This document shows positions 50,670 through 60,000 of a stretch of DNA of 60,000 nucleotides, piece after piece. The DNA is from Branchiostoma floridae (lineage: Eukaryota > Chordata > Leptocardii > Amphioxiformes > Branchiostomatidae). The position numbers and the translations under genes are program-made. The notes beneath the pieces are model-generated. The model was not told the origin of the DNA and ran no database searches. It was given only the letters and a program-made list of their open reading frames with translations. Where the stretch lies: assembly GCF_000003815.2 (NCBI RefSeq), contig NC_049994.1, positions 14,209,190-14,269,189 of the forward strand, written 5' to 3'. Position 1 is the stretch's first letter, and each line of letters opens with the position of its first letter.

Positions 50670-51182
50670 CTGTGGGGAAACATGGCAAAGTCATGAAAAG
50701 TGTGCTCCTCACAAAAATGAAGCTTTACATACATTTTATATCATAATATGTCATAGATAATAAAGGAGAAAAACTAGCAAGACTGAGGGTAAATATTCCT
50801 TTTACTAAAACACCCTTTCAAAATATCTGATATTCTTTTTTTTCAACCAGTAGCATATATCGACCCTTCAACTTTCTTCAAACATTTCAAGGGCTAGCAA
50901 TGAAATAAGAACTGTCTTTGGCTGTGGTTGTTGTTGAAAAATCATACAACGTTTTTGCTAGTTTTAAAGGCTGACAAGTGCTGTAGCCTTGCTTTGAAGC
51001 AACAGTTGGTACAGAGAGAATAGAACTCCTATTTTGGTTCTCAGCCAAGTACCTGTCTAGCTTTTACTGTAAATTCTCAGGGATATTCACAGGGTTGAAG
51101 TTTGCTGTTTTCGCAGCAACCTCTAACCTAAAACTCATCAAACCTGCTCACTCTAGTAATGTTCAAACCACAAACTTTAAGA

Positions 51183-51369
51183 TACTGTAAATGCAGAAAT
51201 GTTCACAGTAGTTTTATGTTTGCAGTTTTCGCGATGGCCCCCCTTTACCGCAAACTAAAAACCACCGTGAACATTTTTACATCATAGTATGTGACTTCAG
51301 TATATGGCGCTACTGCAAACTAAACTACCTCGAAAGTTAATTCCCGCGAACTTAAATGCATTTACAGTA
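51183..51369. mobile_element. MITE with TACTGTAAATGC termini
   Basis: TACTGTAAATGC at the left end is the exact inverse of GCATTTACAGTA at the right end. Ends are TA, compatible with a TA target duplication of mariner type. The interior has repeated GTTTGC and TTCGCG-like blocks. Diverged relatives start near 51065 (TTACTGTAAATTC) and lie at about 56485-56690. Confidence 0.65.
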
Positions 51370-51984
51370 CCACAAACTCTTTGTTTTCCCTGTACAACAA
51401 AATTCAAGAGTTGAGAACAGTATTTTGACTTGAAAGCCTGGCCATCTCAGTACAAAATCTTCAAACCGATAAGATCACAGAAACATGACTAGAATCAATA
51501 CAGGTCAATACGTGACACCGGCTAATGGAGTAACAAAAAGACAGAAAAGCCTTAGATCTTAATGGCCACCATGAATTTAACATTTTGATAAGTTCCTGAT
51601 AACAGTGAAAGCTGTATCAGTACAGAAGATGCTAAGTACACCTCAGGCTATATACCCTAACAGCAATAATGTAAACGAGTGGTTAGGGTGAGCATTAGGT
51701 GGTTTTAGAGGTGTCAAGTTGGCACCATCACTAGTGTAGTCTGATACCATATCGTAGGTACTATCATTTCTGTCAAACACCAGTCTTCCTCTTCTTTTCG
51801 TTGAGGTGACCGCCTTGTGCTTTGCAGATTCTGTTGCCTAAGTTTATCCCCTTACTAAATACATGTACAGCTTTGTATCTACCACTGTTGTTGCTAAAAA
51901 GTTTGACAGCAAACTTAAGAAATACCTGAAACCAATAATTTGTCCTTACGTCATTTTGTACGTGAAGCAAGCAATGTAAAATTC

Positions 51985-52060
51985 TTTTCATACATTTTTG
52001 GTGTTTTGGGCAGTGCTCATCTCCATTGCTACAGCCCTTGGGCCACACAAATTTATGGAA
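51985..52060 (-). repeat. SINE family B fragment, inverted
   Basis: On the minus strand it reads TTTGTGTGGCCCAAGGGCT, then GGAGATGAGCACTGCCC, the conserved 3' body of family B. Confidence 0.6.
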
Positions 52061-53319
52061 TCACTGAAGCAGAGCAGTTCCTTCCAATGGTAGAACTGTA
52101 CATTTAACATTAACACTCTATTCCCTAAGTGATGAAAACACATTTCTTTAACTTTAAAATGATAGATCTAATAAAAGATCAAATCGCAAACAACGTAGAC
52201 TCCCAAACAATGAGGGGAACAGAAAAAAATACAGATAGACAGCCCAGCAAAGTTTATACCTGGTCCCTAATCATAAATGAGGTGTGAAAGTTACTTTCAA
52301 GCACCAAAGCTCCCAGTTTGACCAATCACACGAGGACACACTTCCTCTGGTATCTCGAAAGGAAGCGAATTCCTGCCTATTGTCTTTCACACCGAACAAT
52401 GATAAAAAACAAGGCTCCATAGGTCTGCTGGCAAGTCTACCTGATAACACAGATGCTTGGCTCTTTCCTTTTATCTTTTGCTGCACTTGGTTGGTCAGTT
52501 GTGAACTCAGAGGTCAGAATGTACTCCAATATGCTAGGGTCAGCAAAATTCTCAAATGTACCATTACCCATAACTTTCCGCTAAGTACTGGTATCACCTG
52601 ATTTTGAAACACAAAGCTAAACCTTTAGCTATCACAAAACTTTTGAGTTTTCTCAGGATTATTGCCACTTGACTGTCAATTTTCATATCAAGCAAATCCT
52701 CACAGTCGCATCAGACCTATTTTTGCAAACATAAACACACAACACTGGAAATAAGCTTTCAGAACTAACTTGGCAAAATATTGGCCATGCCAACACAATT
52801 CATTGGTTGTCAGAAATTGCATCATGATTCATGAAAATAGAGAACTGGAAAGAAAACTTGCATCTGACTCTGTTCACTCTGTGAAACTATGTGTACCAAG
52901 GTACTATGTTTCAATGTGGACATTCCAACCTAACATTTCTTAAATATCGAGAACGAAGAAATTAAATTGATGTGGCCTAGGTAAGTCTTTGTACCAGAAT
53001 GTTTATACATGCCTACTTTTGTTAGTGTTGCCATTCCTCTGCCCTTAGTTAGACAACACAGTCATGGTAGGGTTTCCAGAAAACTATTTTGGAAACAGCC
53101 GAGACATCCTGACTGGAAGACTTCCCTTCGCTACTGTCGAGAGTTCGCAAACCGTTCCCCCAGTTGTTACAGAAGTTCAAGTTCAAGTTCGGTCTGACTG
53201 TTTGTTTAAGTTCATCGCTTCAACACTTCAGTATTTTGTTGTTATGTGTCTTTGTAAGGATGTCGGACACTTTTACAATTTATGAACACAGCCCATGGAT
53301 AATCAGACAAGCTTACCCC

Positions 53320-53407
53320 ATCACCCTGCATGGTCAACTCTGACCCTAACCTTAACCCTAACCTTGGAGGAGTTAACTAGGGTGTTGGGCAAAGTTGACC
53401 AGGGTGA
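53320..53407. repeat. Inverted repeat enclosing telomere-like CCCTAACCTTAA units
   Basis: ATCACCCTGCATGGTCAACT is matched inversely by GTTGACCAGGGTGAT. The loop has CCCTAACCTTAACCCTAACC, about two to three degenerate vertebrate-type telomere repeats. Confidence 0.6.
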
Positions 53408-55051
53408 TTGTGTTTGGCTGAGCCTAGTTACCAAAATGTTCTGATTCCATTTTGTGGTGCAATGTATGTGCAAAAATATATGTTTATGGATTTATAATGA
53501 CTGTATGTTTGTGGTTTTAATAGAACACTCTATGACTACAATTGGATTATCTGTACCTCTTTTATATTTTATCTTACCCTTAGCTCTTCCCTGTTGACCT
53601 CAATGAATGGTTCAAACAAACAATAAGGAAGAAACTCTAAATTTTTTCCTTTCTTGTCATGTCTTCATATTTGCTTGCCTTTCATACATACAATTTGCAA
53701 TTTTTAAAGTAGAATTTGTCAATATTTACTGGTCTCCCACAACAAAACTGGATTTGCAGAGATAGAGACGATGGTGTCTTGGACTTGGACACAACCATTT
53801 CTGTAGTACCCAGGATTGTATATCAATTCCTACAAGTATCAAACAAGAAAGGGATGGCAGGCCTCACTTTTTTTACCCATACTCCTTTGCGACCCTTCCA
53901 AGTACCCAGACAAAAGATAGCAAGACAAAGAATTTGCAGCAACACTGCATTGTTTACATTGAGAATTACAGAAACATATACAGACAGACAAGTCCAAAAC
54001 AAGCCTTCGCTCTCTTGGGGTGAGCTCACAATATTGATGTTTAGGTTATAGTGACATTTTTGGTGACCTTTTGGTGACCTATGCCCTTTGCCCTGCGTGT
54101 CCCCCCATCTAATTGGTTACATGCAGGAGTGTCAATCAAATGTAACAGACAATATATCAACATGTCTATCCACCAACACACCTGCTGGGTGAAGTTACCA
54201 ACTCTGCCAACTTTTCTATCCAAGATGGATCAACCAAAACCCTCTAACTTTAGGAGCGTGGAGTAAAGTTCTAGATACTGTAAAATTATCATATTTACTT
54301 CTAACCATAAAGTTGCCTGTTCCAAAAATCTGTCAAACAATGGTAAGTACAGAATCTGTTTTGGCAATAGTGGTAAAAGAATGACAACAAAGCTTAGAAA
54401 CTCATCAGAATATTCCATCCTTCTTTCTCATTTCAGAGAAAAGAAATGGAAAAAATGAGAAGTACCTTACAAAAAAACTTTGTACTGAAAAGTTATGCCA
54501 AGAAAGTTCCCTCCATTAAATATTCATTTGCATTGTTTGTCATACTTTTTAAGTCCTTCGAGAATCTACCACTGGTTTGCTCAGAAAATGCAAGTAGTAA
54601 CTGCTTTGACACTCACTCACATATAGCAGTCTGGACCAAACAGGCTATAACTGTTGAAAATTATAGCATGACCAATACTTCAGACCGTATAACAATCTAC
54701 AAAGGTGTCCTAACGAAAGATGTGAAAGTGTAAAACTTTACACTGTAACACAAAAATTATCTACTCAATGTAAAATCACCTTATACCTAAGGTGGCAACA
54801 GTTAATGCAAAACCATGTCAGGTGACCAACAGTTGGAAGTGTCTATCATCGGTGACCTGAGGTCATCGAAAGCATAAACAAGTTTTTATATATGAAGTGG
54901 TGCCACTTTCCTCTGGTACTATTTTGAAAAGGCAAGTTGACTACCCTGGCAACCAGACTTTTAGCTCAGCCAGCAGAGATCTGTTCGGCAAACAAGGCAG
55001 GTCTTGCCAAGGACGTAAGAGAAGCACACCGAGGATTTGTCATGCAGGGAG

Positions 55052-55168
55052 AGTTTGCCTAGCCTAGGTACCATCCTATTTCTACTGGGGCTCCTTACAC
55101 TTGCTACCTAATTTTTTTAATTTAAGGAGCCCCAGTAGAAATAGGATGGTACCTAGGCTAGAGTTTGC
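55052..55168. mobile_element. Perfect 39-bp-arm hairpin element with 7-bp target duplication
   Basis: The arms 55059-55097 and 55123-55161 are perfect inverse copies (outer end CTAGCCTAGGTACCATCC) around a 25-bp A/T-rich loop. AGTTTGC is directly repeated at 55052-55058 and 55162-55168. This is a foldback MITE, with no mismatch in the arms. A stem-loop RNA would form if transcribed. Confidence 0.85.
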
Positions 55169-57603
55169 AGGCCTAGCTAGTTGGGACACCAAACGTCCAA
55201 AGTGAGGACAAAGCAAGGACAATGCATGGCACTTTTTCCTTAGAAAGTAGTGTAGTAAGGTTTCACTTCAGCTCACATTTTCACCAAAGCACACTGGGTC
55301 ACTTCCACTCTTCTCAATAAGTATGTTGGGTCCTTTAAATGCACAGGTTTGATGCTCTATAAAGCTCCCTCATACAAGGGACGTCATCGCCATCTGATAG
55401 GAAGACCTTAATCTCCAGGCAGATATACCAGTGGCATTTATAAGATAGTATCAAAGCTGGCCAAAGAGAGTCATCAGCCAAACACTCCTTGGCTGGCTTC
55501 ACTCCTCTGGCAGCTTTTGATAATATCTTATGCTACCATAGGATCTGCTTGGAGATAAGGATGACACAACTCTTTTCCAGTGGTGGCCAGACCTGGGCCC
55601 AAAAGGACCAGGTATGGCCTAAAGCCAAACAGGTGAACAATGACAGGGTGTTGTATGTTCGCACTGCCTAATTGTAGACCATACAGGACAGGCGATAAAT
55701 AAGCTTATTTTCATAGTGTCAGAGGTCACACAGTTCAGATCAAATTAGAGATGGGAACTTTCTAATTATACAAATCTTTTCCTTCTTAATTATTTGGAAA
55801 AAATAAAAACTTTTGTTTCTACATGAGATTTTAAATTTTTCACAAGGACCATTGTGTAAACTTGTTAACTGTTTTGTTGTATTCACAGAATGGGTACAAG
55901 ATATTAAGAAAACTAAAATGGAAGTTTTGTGGTCAGTTACTACTATGAAAGTTTGGATGCAAAAACTTATACATGTGTTTCAAACAAGTAGGGCTTTCGA
56001 GGCTAAATGTGTTGTAAATTTTGCTAAGATTAAAGTGATTTAAGTTAAATATTTATTTAAAGACCTATATCTTTCCTATATATGTGGCAATTAACAGAGC
56101 TAAAACATGTCATTGCCACAAAGTCTGCTTCTATTCATAGACTTTAGCTCAAACAAGGACAACTTTCTGTGCTACAAAGTGTAAGAGTAAGTTTCACGGA
56201 ATGAATGTGTCTTTAGGAATGAAAATCTGGAAAAAATAACAATGCCCCCAAGTAGAGATTTAATTTCTTAAACAGACAAAGCAATGATTCCACATATAAC
56301 CAACTCAACATTCTACTGACGATCTAAATTGGGAGAAAATTTTAATCTCTAAATTGTCTGACTTCTTTCCAGGTGAGTTTATACCTGGAGGGAGGACAGG
56401 TGAAAAAAGCTAACAATCCTTGATCCCTGACCTTATCAACAGATGCCAGTATCTAAATTCTTCTCCTAACAAAGACTCGATATGTACTACTGTAATGTTG
56501 AAATGTTTACAGTAGTTTAATTATTGTAGTGACATCTTCAATGAGAAGTAAGAATGTGTTTACAAGGTATTGTTTCTGTACAAAAGGATTGTTTCAACAG
56601 CAACCTTAAAACACTGCACATACGTTCTTCTCCCTCAAATGCAAACTTAGGACACAGTGAAAATTACTGTATTTACAGTAATACATGTCACTTGTAATGA
56701 AAAGTGCAGTGTCCAAAATAAACATTATACAATCTCATATGAGAGCTGTTTGTTGTGAAAATCCTCTTGCCTAAGTGTAGCAGGGTTTCACCCGTTTCCG
56801 CAATGAATACAAACATGGCCTAAAAATCTTCTAATTTACTTTCAGACGGGCTTTTCATTTGATACAGGAAGACCTTTTCAGCAATGTTACTTGGACTTGG
56901 AAAGCATCGCTAGATCTTGAAAAGTATGTCACGCCACTTGTGAAAGTCTTGAAGATATGTCTTCTTTCTGGAGCCAGGTGAGGCGGTGTCTCCGACGATG
57001 ACCTTTGGGGTCGCCGTGAGCAAACAATCTGATCCAGCCTTCCTCCCAGTCACGCCAGTGAAGAAAGACACTATCTCACTCCCTATGGGGGAGGGGGGCA
57101 GGGAAAATTCCTGTACATCTCTATACCAAACCGTATACTTTCAAAACGAGAAAGAGTCGCACAAACTTATTAGCTTAACAAGAACCAGGTTTAGGGCTTG
57201 GAAGCCATGTTGGGGCGATAAATTTGGTCAGAATGAAAACTTGCTGATGTCAGTAAAGTTTGTTTGAAGCCCTTACTCAGTGGGATACCTCCCCTGCTTA
57301 GCTTTGTGGGGAATACACAAAAGATGATAAGAAAACGCAACTGCTGTGCGTGCCGTTTTCCATGCAGCTGTTTTACTCCTGTCACCATTTCCTACTAGCA
57401 CATCCTACACGAATCACTACAAACACACAAATGAAGTTTATGGCATAATACTGCAATAGAGTACGTTGGAATCTAGACTGCTTCGGAAGCAAACCGACCA
57501 GCTGAAATAACAGGGAACTGACAGCCAGCAAAGGCAAGGACCTTTCACTGCTTCAGCTGCACAGTTCGGGGACCAGAACAGCGGGAGAGCGATACATTGA
57601 AAT

Positions 57604-57846
57604 NNNNNNNNNNNNNNNNNNNNNNNNNNNNNNNNNNNNNNNNNNNNNNNNNNNNNNNNNNNNNNNNNNNNNNNNNNNNNNNNNNNNNNNNNNNNNNNNN
57701 NNNNNNNNNNNNNNNNNNNNNNNNNNNNNNNNNNNNNNNNNNNNNNNNNNNNNNNNNNNNNNNNNNNNNNNNNNNNNNNNNNNNNNNNNNNNNNNNNNNN
57801 NNNNNNNNNNNNNNNNNNNNNNNNNNNNNNNNNNNNNNNNNNNNNN
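57604..57846. other. Assembly gap (243 N)
   Basis: A run of N. It is followed directly by a two-copy tandem repeat (57847-58060), so the gap may contain more copies. Confidence 1.
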
Positions 57847-58060
57847 GGATAACTAACTTTTATGAAATTTGGTTGTGACCATAATGATTGAGACAACCAC
57901 ACTGTTCTTTCCCTAATTTTAACAAGGATAACTAAAACTTTATTATTTCAAGAGAAGTAACACAACAAGATGTCTCTCCAAACTTTATGAAATTTTGGCT
58001 GTGAACCACTACAAAGTCGGGACAACCACACTGTTCTTGATTTCCCTAATTTAAGACAAG
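57847..58060. repeat. Tandem duplication, about 115-130-bp unit, beside the gap
   Basis: CTTTATGAAATTTGG / CTTTATGAAATTTTGG, then ACAACCACACTGTTCTT and TTTCCCTAATTT, occur twice. Confidence 0.7.
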
Positions 58061-58694
58061 AAAGCAAACCTAACTGCTTCAACTTAAAGAGTATTTCAAG
58101 TCTCTACCCTTTAATTAAAATTGCACATTGGCAAAGACAATGGTACTGTCATTTTCCCAATTGCAGCAAGGAAAACTAATTACATAACATCATGATTAAC
58201 GCAACAAGATAGCCACATGTTTCTTGGAGTCACATAAAGACAATGACACAACACAGGTAACAAGTCTAGTCTCTACAACAGTCGTGAACCCTCCATTGAT
58301 ACGCAGATAACGAAGTTATGATTTGCCATAAAGCGGGGCGCCACGCTGTCGCTGACCTTTGCCCGAATTTGTTGAGTACAAGGCGGTCGTCGAACTTCAA
58401 AATCAACAGGTCGGTAACCTGCGCACTTCGGCCGTTGTCTGAAAATCGTGAACCAGAGTACATCAGCCACATATCAACCCAGAGTGCCATCCTACTTAGA
58501 GGGTGTGGATGTTCTTTTTCCGTAAGGTGCAGGCAGCCTAGTTTGAAGGGAAAGCCATTTTACTCACGTAATTCCTAGCGGGGCGACCAAATTGTGTAAT
58601 TGCCTTCCGTGATTTTAGCGTGATACGTGGGGGGTTCTTCTGACCCCAACGTAAAGCATTGCAGTTAACCCCATACAGACCCTCTAGGTAGTTC

Positions 58695-58768
58695 AGGGCT
58701 GTAACTGGCCCCTCCCGCGGGCTGGCGGATGTTAGGCGGGCTGCTATAAGCGAGATTTAATCAGGCTA
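58695..58768. mobile_element. Family C miniature element, partial
   Basis: GGCTGTAACTGGCCCCTCCC, then GGCTGGCGGATGTT and GATTTAATCAGGCTA, match the copies at 27612 and 45105. The left end seems lost and no flanking repeat is clear. Confidence 0.6.
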
Positions 58769-59479
58769 CTAGTTAGTTAGCTAGTGCTCGAATAATCATC
58801 CCTCAATGGATTGAATCTAAGAATCTTCCGAATCTTGGTAAGCGGAGTGTATGGGAGCTCCAGCAAACTAGAATGAGACTATGGCTAAATGTCCATATAA
58901 GCTTACAAACTTGTGATGCAAGGTATGTTTCTACTCCGTGACACTGGCTTGAGAGAGCAAAATCAGTCAACAATGGCAGCAATATCTGTGTGCGCCACTG
59001 GCCTTACTGAAAGCATTAAACAAATGTGAAGAATCGATGTCACTTAATCCTTTCAAATATCAGTCTTGAGGACAGGAGTTGTCACCCCGAGCCATGGGGA
59101 ACTGCCCTCTGCTCCGAAATGTAACTTGTTTCTCCCCAGCAGTACCACATAAAGTTTAACCACAGCTGTTACCCTTGAACTTCTGGGTCGTAGACTTGTC
59201 AAATCAACGAACCACTAATAACTTATCAGTTCTGCTCTGCAAAGCAAACCAAGGAAGGATTGTTCCTGTTTCTCTTAACTTTTTGCTGAGGTACCTAACT
59301 GATGAGTCTTTTGTTGTTGTCATTATGCCATATGTCACCCACCTTCCTACATGATATCCTTCCTATCGTAGCTCCTCTCATCGCTTTTCCGCAAAATAGT
59401 CTAGTCCCTGTCCCCATTTAAACGTTTGGTCCTCGTGTTACTGTATTTCCCATTCTCCTGGTAAAGGTTTCAGTTGGGG

Positions 59480-60000
59480 GCTGGAAGTAGTTGTGACTTT
59501 TAACAAGGGAGGCAGGTGATGAAAATCTTGGCCAATACTAGGGCAATAGCCATCGACAAAAACCTCTGCTTGGAAGTTGGAGAATCTTTTTGTCCTGCAT
59601 TACTTTGGAAATAGAAATTTCTCAGGAGCGGAATAAGAACTTCTTCAAGGCTCCAGCTTTCAAATGCTTCTCCGAACACTGTTACTATGCTGCTACCCAG
59701 ATCAAACAACTTGGAGCCTCTTACATTTTACCCATACTTTAGGCCACTTTTCAAATGGCAATCAGGACTTTCTTTAGCAAAGGAGTGATTGGAAAGGCAA
59801 GAACAGGAGCTAGAATAGAGAACATACAAAGCTAACCCCCACCACCAACAAATGGAACATCTCAAAGTCTTTGAGTCTTTGGAAGTAGTCATGATTTTTT
59901 AACAGACATTAAAAATCTCGACTACTAGCCCTGACCAGAAACTCTGCTTGGAGAATACTTATGTCCTGCATTAATTTGGAAACAAAATATCTCAGAAGCA
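59480..60000. repeat. Tandem duplication, about 390-bp unit, running off the window
   Basis: GGAAGTAGTTGTGACTTTTAA to TGTCCTGCATTACTTTGGAAA at 59485-59610 is matched by GGAAGTAGTCATGATTTTTT to TGTCCTGCATTAATTTGGAA at 59881-59982. Confidence 0.7.

Larger units (their letters stand above)
50670..60000. other. Upstream of first Gli coding exon
   Basis: No coding exon of any gene is recognised in these 9.3 kb. The Gli promoter and non-coding 5' exon should lie here or beyond. Contents are mobile-element relics (51183-51369, 51985-52060, 55052-55168, 58695-58768), a telomere-like inverted repeat (53320-53407), tandem repeats and an N gap. Confidence 0.55.

Noticed and set aside
58266-58490. 74-residue minus-strand frame as a Gli 5' coding exon
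   Set aside because: The Gli ATG exon begins with an acceptor and has its own start codon; no in-frame join to this frame is needed or seen.

Overview
The window comes from an animal nuclear genome with spliced genes, long repeat-rich introns and tRNA-derived SINEs. An alternative oxidase (AOX) gene, a family absent from vertebrates, lies beside a complete Gli gene of chordate type. This points to an invertebrate deuterostome, most likely an amphioxus (Branchiostoma). That assignment is inferred from gene content and not from a database match.

Region 1-8.3 kb, plus strand: the 3' seven coding exons of a mitochondrial AOX (1364-7076) and its 3'UTR. The N-terminal exon(s) were not found. Its introns carry SINEs and terminal-inverted-repeat (TIR) elements. 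Region 8.6-50.7 kb, minus strand: one Gli transcription factor gene (Hedgehog pathway) in 13 coding exons, from the ATG at 50645 to the stop at 10625. All splice phases agree and the exons sum to 4614 nt, or 1537 aa plus stop. The exons encode, in order, the N-terminal repressor-type region, the SYGH SUFU-binding motif, five C2H2 zinc fingers, the PKA/GSK3/CK1 phosphodegron cluster, a large Q/M-rich segment and a conserved C-terminal activation motif. The two genes converge tail to tail with only about 300 bp between candidate poly(A) signals. Region 50.7-60 kb: upstream of the first Gli coding exon, with no recognised coding exon. It holds transposable-element relics, a perfect hairpin element and a 243-N assembly gap.

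The most unusual structure is a set of short tandem duplications that cross exon-intron boundaries of Gli. Four of the 13 coding exons (2, 8, 9 and 12) have a nearby degenerate copy of one exon end plus adjoining intron. At exon 12 the copied donor is intact, exactly 129 nt away and in an open frame, so a 43-residue in-frame extension is possible. At exon 8 the spacing is also a multiple of three (141 nt) but the copy has a stop. At exon 9 the copied donor has GT changed to AT. At exon 2 an acceptor is copied out of frame. These belong to a broader pattern of two- to four-copy tandem repeats (units about 40-390 bp) at more than a dozen places in the introns. The two genes have no known functional link; AOX works in mitochondrial electron transport and Gli in Hedgehog-dependent transcription.
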